Shown: positions 46,463 to 55,422 of the stretch, piece by piece
How positions within the stretch are numbered: position 1 is the stretch's first letter
Layout of the letters: each line of letters starts with the position of its first letter
Assembly: GCA_001464665.1 (NCBI GenBank)
Contig: LNDP01000014.1
Coordinates: 372,001 to 436,000 of the forward strand
DNA length: 64,000 nt
Source: Acidobacteria bacterium Ga0074141
GTDB lineage: Bacteria > Acidobacteriota > Blastocatellia > Pyrinomonadales > Pyrinomonadaceae
Direction: 5' to 3'
The notes under the pieces: generated by a model
Told to the model about the DNA's origin: nothing
The model's input: the letters and a program-made list of their open reading frames with translations, nothing else
Databases searched by the model: none
Position numbers and translations under genes: made by a program

Positions 46463-47677
46463 CTAAGCTGCCTCCGCAGAGTTGCTCTCAAGCGAACGCT
46501 TTTTCTCTTCTTCCAAACGGACAGTTTCATTGTACGCATTGTAAACAGATTCAAATATCGCGTCCCATGATCTGTGTTCAGCAGACGCTCGGGCCTGTAG
46601 CCGCATATGCTCGAGCTTCTGCGGGTCATCCATCAGTTCGATGGCGTGGTCCCGAAACTCGTCGAGGCTCGCCGCGATGAAACCGCTTTCGCCATGCGTT
46701 ACGAGGAATTTCGGTCCGCCCTTGTCCGAGACGATCGGGACAACGCCCGAAGCCGCTGCCTCTTGGGCCACGTTGCCGAAAGCATCGGTTTCCGAAGCAA
46801 AAATGAATGCATCCATGTTTGCGTACGCCTCGGCCAGCGGTTCGCCCGAGAGGAACCCCGTGAACTCGGCGTTTTTCAAATTGCGTTGAAGATATTCGCG
46901 CTCGTTGCCTTCGCCGACGATCAGAAACTTGAAATTACTCTTACCCTTCTCTATCAGCTCTTTCTCAAGGTCAACGAACATCCGGACGTTCTTTTCCGCT
47001 CGAAGCCTGCCGACAAACCCGAGCCTGAAGACGCCGTCATTGACCGTCCGTTTCGCTGGGGAAAAAAAGCTCGAATCGACACCACGGCCCATGTAGAGAG
47101 CCTTGCGATGCGTCCCTCGCCCGAGAAGGTCGATCAACTCCTTATTCGGAGCCAGCACCACTTTCGGCATCTTGTAGTAAAGCACCGTGCCGTCAAGTAT
47201 CTTTCTCTCCGCAAAACCCGAAAGGGAATTGGTTAGCCCTTGCGGCAGGAAACGCATCATTCGCCGGAGCCGTTGTGCAGCAAATTCGTGGACGTTCGTA
47301 TGCCAAGAGCCGAGCAGCGGCAATTGAAGCTTCCATGCGAGGTAGGCCCCGACGATGCTGACGTCGTTAAGCCCGGTGATGTGTATCACGTCCGGCTGAA
47401 ATTCCATCAGCGCCTTGAGAACCTTGTTCGTGTGGCGTTGGAAAAGCGGGTCGTAGGCCAATTCTTCGTCGAGCGAAAAGGAGACCGGTGAACGCTTGAG
47501 GCTCATGAAACGGACGCTGCCTTCATCCCAGGTTTTCGTCTTCTTTCCCGCATGAAGGACCAACATCGGGAAGTCGTTCTTCTTCGCATAGTCGGTCAGA
47601 CGGCGACAGGTCATCGCCGCACCATTGACCTCAAGGTACGAATCCGGAAAAAAGGCTACTCTTGGTACTCTATCCAC
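46463..47677 (-). CDS. Second GT4-family glycosyltransferase, glycolipid type
   Basis: A 404-aa GT-B enzyme. It starts AFFPDSYLEVNGAAMTCRRL, the acceptor-binding loop of glycolipid and MgtA-type mannosyltransferases. It continues GSWHTNVHEFAAQRL, LGFVGRLRAEKNVRMFVDLE (donor site) and an EX7E motif in SETDAFGNVAQEAAASGVVP. Such enzymes put hexoses on diacylglycerol or on glycolipids. With the other glycosyltransferase it could build a diglycosyl lipid (inference). The upstream PHP gene is 101 bp away on the same strand. Confidence 0.88.
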   Translation of the reverse strand: MDRVPRVAFFPDSYLEVNGAAMTCRRLTDYAKKNDFPMLVLHAGKKTKTWDEGSVRFMSLKRSPVSFSLDEELAYDPLFQRHTNKVLKALMEFQPDVIHITGLNDVSIVGAYLAWKLQLPLLGSWHTNVHEFAAQRLRRMMRFLPQGLTNSLSGFAERKILDGTVLYYKMPKVVLAPNKELIDLLGRGTHRKALYMGRGVDSSFFSPAKRTVNDGVFRLGFVGRLRAEKNVRMFVDLEKELIEKGKSNFKFLIVGEGNEREYLQRNLKNAEFTGFLSGEPLAEAYANMDAFIFASETDAFGNVAQEAAASGVVPIVSDKGGPKFLVTHGESGFIAASLDEFRDHAIELMDDPQKLEHMRLQARASAEHRSWDAIFESVYNAYNETVRLEEEKKRSLESNSAEAA

Positions 47678-47778
47678 AAAAAAGCTAAAAACTGTCCCCT
47701 ATAAAATGGACAGGCGGCCGTTTATCGCCCGCCTGCGTAAGTATTTCGTCAATGATGTTCGCGTACCGCTGCCGGAAG

Positions 47779-49005
47779 CTAAGCGGTTCCTTCGCTCGAT
47801 AGTTCGCCAGTCACTTCGCGCGTTTGCGGAACCTGGAACCGAGCAGTTTCAACGCTCTTCGGCACTCGGTCTTTCTTCTTTCTAGCCACGCGAAATATCG
47901 GCATCAAATTCGGGCTGCCGAGTACGCCGAGTGTCCATATCGCCCAGCGAAGCCAAGTCGGGCCGCCGCGTTTCCAGTGGACCGACAACTGACGAAGTCC
48001 TTCGCCATCGCCAATATCAAAATGGACGCGGTCGAACCAACGCTTTCGGCCATCCGGAAACTCTTCGTAATGCTTAAGGATCTCTGAGAATGACCGAAGC
48101 TGCCGCGAATGGAGCGGATACTCGTATTCGGGCATAAGGACGACCTCGCTTCGCTTCTGCACCCTGATCTCGTCGGCAAACTCTTCAAAAGTATCTGCAT
48201 TCGTAAGGTTCACGACCGTGTTCGGCTGGCAGCCGTGACGGTCGCCGCCGGTTGCCAGCGGAATGCTGAGCGATTCAGCAAGTTCAATAACTGCTTTGTT
48301 CTCTGACCAATTTCGGAACCCGTTGATCTCAAGCGCATGGACCCAGCGGCCGTGGACGCGGATAAAGTCTTTCAGCAATTGCTCATGCCGCTCCTGGCCG
48401 ACGAGTTCGATGTCCCAAAGCGGATGGTTGAGAATGACAAGCACACCCGGAAGCTCATTGAGCATCGCAAAGAGCTCGGCAAGCCGCTCGTCCGACTGCA
48501 CTTCCTTATTAAATGTAAAATCGAGCAGGTCCTTTGTAATATCTATTGCCCGCTCTTTCGGGAGGTTATGGACTCCGACGTGGAAAAATCCGTACGAGAA
48601 GGGAACGGTCCACTCGAGCGATATCGGGGCGGTTTCGCCTTCAGTGTTAGCGTTGATCCTCAAATTCGCATCGATTGAGTCGTGATCTGTGATCGATACC
48701 ATCGACTCGAGCCCGCAAGCGTGAATCTGATCTTTCTCGATCCGGTAAACGTCATGGGCGGTCAGCGGCGGGCTCCAAAAGGCGGTCGAAAAATCGATCC
48801 CCTTTCCCTGATTCTTCTCGTAATTGTCGCGTTCCTTTCGCCAGAAATGAGCGATGATCGGCAGCTTATCGGCGTAATGCGGGATGAAGTCGAGCATCTC
48901 TTTCGAGTGCTCTGTATGACAGTGCAACGAGACGCCTTTCTTGGCGGTCTTGCTCAGGTCCTTTTGCTCACGCAGGATGTGCAATCTCGTTGTTTTTAGT
49001 TCCAT
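47779..49005 (-). CDS. PHP-domain metal-dependent hydrolase
   Basis: A 408-aa cytoplasmic protein of the PHP superfamily. Metal-binding motifs are VSLHCHTEHSKEMLDF (about 27-34), SITDHDSIDANLRI (about 103), VLVILNHPLWDIEL (about 185) and LATGGDRHGCQPNTV (about 245), so all trinuclear-site histidines and aspartates are present. It is longer than plain PHP phosphatases (about 280 aa) through an about 90-residue C-terminal region (FDRVHFDIGDGEGLRQLSVH) ending in a basic tail. Relatives hydrolyse phosphate esters such as histidinol phosphate or nucleotides. Its place before the glycosyltransferases suggests a phosphorylated lipid or sugar intermediate. Confidence 0.85.
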   Translation of the reverse strand: MELKTTRLHILREQKDLSKTAKKGVSLHCHTEHSKEMLDFIPHYADKLPIIAHFWRKERDNYEKNQGKGIDFSTAFWSPPLTAHDVYRIEKDQIHACGLESMVSITDHDSIDANLRINANTEGETAPISLEWTVPFSYGFFHVGVHNLPKERAIDITKDLLDFTFNKEVQSDERLAELFAMLNELPGVLVILNHPLWDIELVGQERHEQLLKDFIRVHGRWVHALEINGFRNWSENKAVIELAESLSIPLATGGDRHGCQPNTVVNLTNADTFEEFADEIRVQKRSEVVLMPEYEYPLHSRQLRSFSEILKHYEEFPDGRKRWFDRVHFDIGDGEGLRQLSVHWKRGGPTWLRWAIWTLGVLGSPNLMPIFRVARKKKDRVPKSVETARFQVPQTREVTGELSSEGTA

Positions 49006-49334
49006 ACAATTTTCCTCGATCCCAGGCTGATCAAACTCTATAAACTACCAAATAAGTACTAATAAGTAAATTCACATTCAGCCCGCAGTAAACCAAGCTT
49101 AAGAGATGCTTCTGCTCACGTTGCAGATGCAATTTAGTTCGGGGCCGAGAGTGGGTCTCGGCCAGCTTGTTTCAGGCTCCGGACAACGATTGGCGACCCG
49201 AATGAATCGTTTTCAAAGAACAATGTAATGAGCACGTGAATATTTAGAAATTGCTGTCACAATTGGCCGGTTGTCGGTGTTTTGTTATCTGAGTAAGGAA
49301 TTAGGCCTACACTGGTCAAAACAGGAACGCTTTT
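49006..49334. other. 329-bp intergenic region with one hairpin
   Basis: Contains an 8-bp stem GGCCGAGA (49143-49150)/TCTCGGCC (49156-49163) with a 5-nt loop and no T-tract, so probably not a terminator. AT-rich stretches lie near 49035-49070. It should hold divergent promoters for the PHP and DUF4097 genes, but no confident -10/-35 pair was seen. Confidence 0.5.
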
Positions 49335-51191
49335 ATGAATTGGATATATTCGATATTTGTCGCGGGTTTGCTGTTCGGCGCAGAAGAACCGGCAGCCAAA
49401 CGTATAGAGCAACCGGCACCGACGGAAGTAACAATTCCGGCGGCTCGTCAGGACGTAACCGAAAGATTTGAGCAAAATTACCCGCTTCAGCCCAATGGCC
49501 GCGTTAGCCTTTCAAATATCAATGGCGATATCGCGATCGAGCCTTGGGACCGCAGCGAGGTCCGCGTGGTCGCAACGAAGACCGCCGATTCTGCCGAAAC
49601 GCTCGCTGAGATCGAGATATCGGTCGATGCCGAACCTGCCGCGGTCCGCATAAAGACGGAAATGAAGGGTTGGGGATACGGCAATCGAAACGAGCGCAAC
49701 CGATATCGCAGATCGCGGATAGATTATCGGATAAGCGTTCCCCGCACTGCACGACTTGATTCGATCGAGAACGTAAACGGGTCGGTCAGTGTATCCGGCC
49801 TCGCGGGTTCGACCAAGATCGCGGCCGTCAACGGCAACGTGAATGCGAGCGGGCTCTCCGGCGTCTCAGACCTTTCGACCGTGAACGGCCAAGTGATCGC
49901 CGATTTCACGACCGTCGCCCGCGGTTCACGCATCTCTCTCAGCACGGTCAACGGCTCGGTCGCAGTGACCTTGCCTTCCGACGTTGATGCGACGATAAGG
50001 GCGGATTCGCTCAATGGGCCGATCTCGAACGAATTCGGCCTGCCGGTCCGAAAGGGTCAGTACATAGGCCGCGATCTTCACGGAAGGTTGGGTTCCGGTG
50101 ATGCGCAGATAAGGCTCAACAGCGTCAATGGAGAACTGGCCATCAAGCGAAAGAACGATGGCCGCCAGCAAACGCCGGCGACAAACCTTCTCCGCGGCAC
50201 TGAGGGCGACGAGGAACCGGATGTCTCTTCGAATGTCGAAGCGGCCCGCGTAAACGCTGAGGTTTCGAGGGCGATGAGCCGGTCAAACGCCGATGTCCAA
50301 AGGGCAATGCAAGAGGCGGAGGCTGCGATGGAGAAAGCACGGCCGGAGCTCGACCGGCTACGTGCGCGGGTCGAGATCGATACGGAACGGCTAAGGGCTC
50401 TTGCCACTGAGCAGACGGCTCGGGAAGCTCTGATTTTCGCACGTGAGTTTGGCGCCGGTTTCCCGGTCGGGGCTCCGCGTATTGCTGAAAGCTCGAAGTC
50501 GATCCCGGTCGATGCAGAGCCGCAGATCATTCTCAACACCAAAGGCTGCTCGGTCGTCGTCCGTGCTTGGGACAAACAGGAAGTTCGCTACACCGTTAGC
50601 GAGGTTGCCGGCCGGCGGGTCGGAGAGCCCGTAACTGTCACCGACTCAAAAACAGGAAACCAGGTAAAGGTTGAGGTGGTCAATGATGCCCCGGCAGGCC
50701 GGTTCTTTGGTTCCTCATTTACGGCCCGCGTCGAGGTCTGGGTTCCCAAGCGTTCGAGCCTTAGCATCACGGCCGATGGTGACGTTCGCATTTCAGGCAT
50801 CACGGGCAAAGTTGAAATATACTCCGACGGAGCTTCGTCCGATGTTCGCGACGTATCCGGCGATCTCAAGCTTGCGATCGGCGACGGCCGGGCTCGCGTC
50901 ATCGGTTTTAACGGTGGGCTCGTTGCCACCTCAGAAAACGGCGAAATGTATCTTGAAGGAACCTTTTCTTCGATCAATGCAGAGACGTCAGGCGGCCGGA
51001 CCGTTCTCTCATTACCCGCCTCAGCAAACGCAACCGTTTTCTCTAATATTGCCCCCGAGGTCGACTCGCTCCGCCTTGAAAATATCGGCGAAGACCGTTT
51101 CCGTATCGGCAATGGTTTGGCTGAGTATCGATTCCGTTCAAAGGGCGGTGCTTTGGTCATTCGCTCCGCTGAATTGCTTTCTGTTAGGTAG
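49335..51191 (+). CDS. Envelope protein with two DUF4097-type beta-helix domains
   Basis: A 618-aa protein with a short, weak N-terminal hydrophobic segment (MNWIYSIFVAGLLFGAEEPA). Two regions show the DUF4097 putative-adhesin pattern of repeated short strands. One is about 48-275 (VSLSNINGDIAIEPWDRSEV, then NVNGSVSVSGLAG, STVNGQVIAD, SLNGPIS). The other is about 395-610 (IILNTKGCSVVVRAWDKQEV, then DGDVRISGITGKVEI). Between them lies a charged coiled coil (about 305-375: AMSRSNADVQRAMQEAEAAM, then DRLRARVEIDTERLRALATE). AGGAA precedes the start. DUF4097 proteins are predicted surface or periplasmic beta-helices; the function is unknown. It is probably a single-gene transcript. Confidence 0.8.
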   Translation: MNWIYSIFVAGLLFGAEEPAAKRIEQPAPTEVTIPAARQDVTERFEQNYPLQPNGRVSLSNINGDIAIEPWDRSEVRVVATKTADSAETLAEIEISVDAEPAAVRIKTEMKGWGYGNRNERNRYRRSRIDYRISVPRTARLDSIENVNGSVSVSGLAGSTKIAAVNGNVNASGLSGVSDLSTVNGQVIADFTTVARGSRISLSTVNGSVAVTLPSDVDATIRADSLNGPISNEFGLPVRKGQYIGRDLHGRLGSGDAQIRLNSVNGELAIKRKNDGRQQTPATNLLRGTEGDEEPDVSSNVEAARVNAEVSRAMSRSNADVQRAMQEAEAAMEKARPELDRLRARVEIDTERLRALATEQTAREALIFAREFGAGFPVGAPRIAESSKSIPVDAEPQIILNTKGCSVVVRAWDKQEVRYTVSEVAGRRVGEPVTVTDSKTGNQVKVEVVNDAPAGRFFGSSFTARVEVWVPKRSSLSITADGDVRISGITGKVEIYSDGASSDVRDVSGDLKLAIGDGRARVIGFNGGLVATSENGEMYLEGTFSSINAETSGGRTVLSLPASANATVFSNIAPEVDSLRLENIGEDRFRIGNGLAEYRFRSKGGALVIRSAELLSVR

Positions 51192-51194
51192 ATC

Positions 51195-51232
51195 GTGCGG
51201 CCCCGGTCATTCACAAGGGGCCACGTTTTTTT
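51195..51232 (+). terminator. Terminator after the DUF4097 gene
   Basis: GTG(C)GGCCCC (51195-51204) pairs with GGGGCCAC (51217-51224) with one bulged C, followed by G and seven T's. Directly downstream of the stop codon. Confidence 0.9.
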
Positions 51233-51338
51233 GAAACCTTCTGACCGAAAATGCGTTTTAGTCAGGTGTCGACTGCGGCTGCTTTGTCCGCATTGCTGAA
51301 TAGCATTCGTCTTACTAATAAATAAACAGGAGAAAGGG

Positions 51339-53864
51339 ATGAACGCCATCATCATAATATTTGCGATCCTTCTCATCTCGATCTCCGCTTACGCCCAGCC
51401 AGCGACCGACGTCGCATCAGCCGAAAAGTCATCATCCTCTAATACTGGCGAGGTGGCGAAAGTCCCGGCGGGCCGAAGCGGAAAGGTCGTAGTGCCGCCT
51501 GAAAAACTCAGGCCGATCGTTATTCCCCTTACCGATAGCGAGATCGTCATCGACGGCAGGCTCGATGAGCCCGCATGGCAGACGGCCGCCGTCTTCAAGG
51601 ACTTCTATCAAACGAGCCCGGGCGACAACACCGCACCTTCGCGGCCGACCGAAGCTTACGTTTTTTACGATGAGAAGCACTTGTACATCGGCTTCAAGTG
51701 CTGGGACGAGCGGGACAAGATCCGGGCGACCATCGCAAAGCGAGACAACGTGTTCGGCGAAGACAACGTCCGCGTTTGGCTTGACACCTTCAACGATCAA
51801 CGGCGTGCTTACGTGCTTGGCTTCAACCCGCTCGGAATTCAGCAGGACGGCATTTACACCGAAGGCCAGGGTGCCGATTTCAGCGTGGATATCGTCATGG
51901 AATCAAAGGGTGTGATCGAAGATTGGGGCTGGGCAGTTGAGGTGAAAATACCTTTCAAGTCGCTCCGTTACCAAGCCGGCGAGGGGAAGCTTTGGGGCTT
52001 TAATGTAGCCAGAAACATCGACCGCTTTAACGACGAATTCACCCAATGGCTTCCGGATGACCGCAACATCTCCGGCTTTCTGATCAAGCACGGAAAGATA
52101 ACCGGCCTCAATAGCATCAAATATGAACGGACGCTCGAGGTAGTCCCGAGCGTTACCGTTTCACAGACCGGCCGAAGGACGCGGACGATCCCGCGGTACC
52201 AATTGACGCCCGGAGCCATCGACCCCGGCCGCTTTGTAAACGAGGCGATCAAACCGGAGTTTGGCGTAACGCTGAAGTACAGCATTTCGCCAAACATAAC
52301 GCTCGACGCGGCTATCAACCCTGACTTTGCCGAGATCGAAGCAGATGCTCCGGTCGTTACTGCTAACCAAAGATTTCCGATCTTTTTTCAGGAGAAGCGG
52401 CCGTTCTTTCTTGAGGGCCAGGAGATATTCAGCTCGCCGCTTCGTGTTTTTTATTCGCGGACGATCATCGATCCGGACGCTGCTGTAAAGCTGACCGGAA
52501 AGATCGGCAAGACCTCGTTCGGCTTTCTTGCCGCTTCCGATAAGGCTCCCGGAAATTACGATGAGGACGACCGCAACGATCCCTCGGTCCGTCCGCGGAT
52601 CGATGAGTTTTTGGACAAGAACGCCCTCTTCGGCGTGCTTCGACTAAAACGCGATTTCGGAAAGGAAAACAACATAGGTCTTTTCGCCACATACCGGAGC
52701 TTTCCTGAGCAGAAGAACGTCGCGGCCGGATTTGACGGGCGGATCAAGGTTAATTCGCAAACCACGGCCAGCTTTCAAGTAGTTGGCACCCACTCCAAGC
52801 GATGCTTCTTTGAAACGGCGTTCGATGCAACTGCCGACCCAACACAAGCACAGCGAAATCGCGAGATCTGCGGCGGCGGAACCTTCGGCGGCGTGACGCA
52901 ACTCGGGAGCCCGTACAACCAATATCGGGCCGGCAACGGTATCGGATATTATGCCAATCTTGACCATTCGACCGACCGCCGCGGCTGGTTCCTTGAGGTC
53001 GGCGGCCAGAGCAAAGACTACCGGACCGACGCCGGTTTCACTCGCCGTACCAACACGAATTTCGCCTTCGCCTTTAACCGATTCAGTACGAAGTCAGATC
53101 AAAATGCGTCGATCATCCGTGCCTCATGGGCTCAGTTCAGCGGCGTCGATTACGACTGGAGCGGCCGATTGCAGCGGTTCCGGGCGGGTACGAACGTTAA
53201 CCTCTCGCTGCAGAGGAACACGTATGTGAATATCGAATCTGCGGTTGTTTACGACAAGATCTACGAGGAAGAGTTCGGCCTCAAACGGCTCCCGACGCGG
53301 CCGCAGGGGACGTTTCTCGGGGACCCGACCCGAGCCACTTGGCAACAGATAGTATCCGGCAATATCAACCAGACTCCGCACAAGCGGTTCAACTACGGAA
53401 TGTTCGTGGGCTTTATCAATAATGCCTTCGACTTTGACCTAGGCTCCGGCGGACAGATAAATCCCGGGCCCGGCCAACAGTTTGATGCCGAGGTCTGGGG
53501 CGAGGTCAAGCCGACCGACCCTCTTCGCATCTCGCTTTCATATCGCAAGAGCCGGCTTGTCCGCAATGATAATCGGCGGCGGGCGTTCGACGCTGACATC
53601 GTGAGCCTCCGTTCGACCTATCAATTTTCGCGATTCCTTTTTGCCCGGATGAGGCTGGACTATAACTCGACGCGGAGCCACTATGCCGGCCAGGCCCTTT
53701 TCGGCTGGAACCCGAACCCCGGCACCGCCTTTTACGTCGGCTACAATGATGATTTCAACTACAGCGGCATAAGTCCATTTACAGGGCAGTTCGAGCCCGG
53801 CTTTCAGCGAAATGGCAGGACCTTTTTTATCCGCATGAGTTATTTATTCAGGAAGAGTATCTGA
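51339..53864 (+). CDS. Secreted CBM9-like / DUF5916 protein
   Basis: An 841-aa protein with a signal peptide (MNAIIIIFAILLISISAYAQ). An N-terminal carbohydrate-binding-module-9-like domain is at about 65-250 (IVIDGRLDEPAWQTAAVFKD, then WDERDKIRATIAKRDNVFGE and GWAVEVKIPFKSLRYQAG). The large DUF5916 region (about 260-840) is rich in beta strands, with FFQEKRPFFLEGQEIFSSPL, and ends in an aromatic barrel-like tail (FIRMSYLFRKSI). The architecture is common in Bacteroidota and Acidobacteriota, and the C-terminal part is probably an outer-membrane beta-barrel. The role in sugar or peptide handling is not established. CAGGAGAAAGGG precedes the ATG. Confidence 0.9.
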   Translation: MNAIIIIFAILLISISAYAQPATDVASAEKSSSSNTGEVAKVPAGRSGKVVVPPEKLRPIVIPLTDSEIVIDGRLDEPAWQTAAVFKDFYQTSPGDNTAPSRPTEAYVFYDEKHLYIGFKCWDERDKIRATIAKRDNVFGEDNVRVWLDTFNDQRRAYVLGFNPLGIQQDGIYTEGQGADFSVDIVMESKGVIEDWGWAVEVKIPFKSLRYQAGEGKLWGFNVARNIDRFNDEFTQWLPDDRNISGFLIKHGKITGLNSIKYERTLEVVPSVTVSQTGRRTRTIPRYQLTPGAIDPGRFVNEAIKPEFGVTLKYSISPNITLDAAINPDFAEIEADAPVVTANQRFPIFFQEKRPFFLEGQEIFSSPLRVFYSRTIIDPDAAVKLTGKIGKTSFGFLAASDKAPGNYDEDDRNDPSVRPRIDEFLDKNALFGVLRLKRDFGKENNIGLFATYRSFPEQKNVAAGFDGRIKVNSQTTASFQVVGTHSKRCFFETAFDATADPTQAQRNREICGGGTFGGVTQLGSPYNQYRAGNGIGYYANLDHSTDRRGWFLEVGGQSKDYRTDAGFTRRTNTNFAFAFNRFSTKSDQNASIIRASWAQFSGVDYDWSGRLQRFRAGTNVNLSLQRNTYVNIESAVVYDKIYEEEFGLKRLPTRPQGTFLGDPTRATWQQIVSGNINQTPHKRFNYGMFVGFINNAFDFDLGSGGQINPGPGQQFDAEVWGEVKPTDPLRISLSYRKSRLVRNDNRRRAFDADIVSLRSTYQFSRFLFARMRLDYNSTRSHYAGQALFGWNPNPGTAFYVGYNDDFNYSGISPFTGQFEPGFQRNGRTFFIRMSYLFRKSI

Positions 53865-53894
53865 TCGGCGTTCCTCTAGGCAAAAAAGCCACTC

Positions 53895-53932
53895 GGCAGC
53901 AGTTCAAGCGGACTGCTGCCATTTTTATTTTT
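53895..53932 (+). terminator. Strong terminator after the DUF5916 gene
   Basis: GGCAGCAGT (53895-53903) and ACTGCTGCC (53912-53920) pair perfectly, followed by ATTTTTATTTTT. Confidence 0.95.
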
Positions 53933-54039
53933 CCACAGGGCGAAAAACTTCTTGTAATTATTTAACTCATGATGTATAAACATATGAAGATAGGACGTTT
54001 CCCGCTCTTAATTCACCATAGCAACTCTTGGAGGAGACA

Positions 54040-55143
54040 ATGAGAAGTACCCGAAGTTTCTTGGCATTCACCGCCGCATTTGCCCTTACTGTTTTGGCCA
54101 TCCCGATGTTCCTCGCCGCTCCGGCCTACGGACAGGACAGCCGCGTCGCTCTACAGCGCGGATACCGGACCGGATATTCCGACGGCTATATGGCCGGTTA
54201 CCGCGATTCGATCGACAACAACTCGCGGAACATCGCCCGCCACAAAGAATACACCCAGGCCGACCGTGCTTTCAGCAAAGACTACGGCCAGCTTGACGAT
54301 TATCGCGACGGCTATCGGCAGGGTTTCGAGGGCGGTTATGCGACCGGCTTTGAGAAACGGCCGTTCGAATCGGCGATTCCGCAGGGCCTCGCGAAACGCG
54401 GCCTGAACACTGTGCCGCCGGCCGAAGAACTGGTTTCGGCGACCCCGTTAGAAACTCCTGTTGCCGAGCCGACCGTTGATCAGCAACCTGTTGAAAAGAC
54501 GCCCGAGCCGGAGGTCGCAGACACCGCACCGAGCTATACTCCGGCCGTCGCCGAGCCGCAGCAACCGATTCGCAAAGCATCATTCACCGCGGCGACGAAT
54601 GACATCATTTTGATCCCGAGAGATACGGAACTAATTGTTGAGATACAGGAAGACCTCAACACCGAGCAGAACCGCGTTGGCGACAAATTCACCGCTCGCG
54701 TTGTGTCTCCGGTCGAGATCGAGGGTGCCATTATTGAGGGCCGGATCGAAAAGATCACAAAGCCGGGACGGATCAAGCGACGCTCACAGATGCAGCTCAC
54801 ATTCGACCGGATCGTCTTGACCGAAGATCGATGGAGCAACTATTCCGCTACGTTGGCCGAGGTGCTACCGATAAAAGGCGACAACGTTCTGACCGTCAGC
54901 GACGAGGGAACTGCAGTAGGGAAGCGGGCTCTTAAAGAAGACGGCATAAAGGTCGGTGCCGCAACAGGCGCAGGGCTTGGAATCGGTGCGTTAACCGCCG
55001 GGCCGGTCGGTGCCGCGGTCGGTGCAGGGATCGGTGCGGCATTCGGCGTTGGAGCTGTCGTGGTCGAACGCGGAAAGCATATCCGCCTGATCAAGAACCA
55101 ACAGCTAAAGATCCGGACCGCATACGACACGCGGATCAGATAA
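54040..55143 (+). CDS. Secreted protein: GY-repeat N-terminus, TrbI/VirB10-like fold, glycine zipper
   Basis: A 367-aa protein with a signal peptide (cleavage near AYGQ-DS). Residues 38-105 carry a tetrapeptide-like GY repeat in two blocks (RGYRTGYSDGYMAGYRDS; DDYRDGYRQGFEGGYATGF). A Pro/Glu/Val-rich disordered linker (120-180) follows. A beta-rich domain (about 190-285: LIPRDTELIVEIQEDLNTEQ, then EIEGAIIEGRIEKITK) resembles the secretin/TrbI-like barrel of VirB10. A glycine zipper (about 300-340: GAATGAGLGIGALTAGPVGA) suggests membrane insertion. It might form or span an envelope channel, but no conjugation genes are near. GGAGGAG lies 5 nt before the ATG at 54040; four codons upstream an in-frame ATG is rejected for that reason. 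Confidence 0.7.
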   Translation: MRSTRSFLAFTAAFALTVLAIPMFLAAPAYGQDSRVALQRGYRTGYSDGYMAGYRDSIDNNSRNIARHKEYTQADRAFSKDYGQLDDYRDGYRQGFEGGYATGFEKRPFESAIPQGLAKRGLNTVPPAEELVSATPLETPVAEPTVDQQPVEKTPEPEVADTAPSYTPAVAEPQQPIRKASFTAATNDIILIPRDTELIVEIQEDLNTEQNRVGDKFTARVVSPVEIEGAIIEGRIEKITKPGRIKRRSQMQLTFDRIVLTEDRWSNYSATLAEVLPIKGDNVLTVSDEGTAVGKRALKEDGIKVGAATGAGLGIGALTAGPVGAAVGAGIGAAFGVGAVVVERGKHIRLIKNQQLKIRTAYDTRIR

Positions 55144-55179
55144 CTCGGCATTCAGGGGTAACACCCGGTGAAAACAAAA

Positions 55180-55235
55180 GACGGGCCTGAACAGACGCTC
55201 TCCTCCAGTGGCATGTTCGGGCCCGTCATTTTTTT
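55180..55235 (+). terminator. Long-stem terminator
   Basis: GACGGGCC-T-GAACA (from 55180) pairs with TGTTC-G-GGCCCGTC (ending 55227), a 14-bp stem with a T-G wobble in the middle and a long loop, followed by ATTTTTTT. Ends the TrbI-like gene transcript. Confidence 0.9.
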
Positions 55236-55422
55236 GCGTTCAGAACCTGGCGTCACTCTCGGGAATCCGTATCCGTCGGCGATGCGAAATCTTTACTTGG
55301 CGGCCCGATCAAGGGGGCCACGGAATTTACACCCAAAGAAAGCACTGCTTTACTAAGGTATTCGCCTTCGGTAAACTAATGTGTTGGTAACAATTTCTAA
55401 TAACGGGATAGAGAAAACAGTA

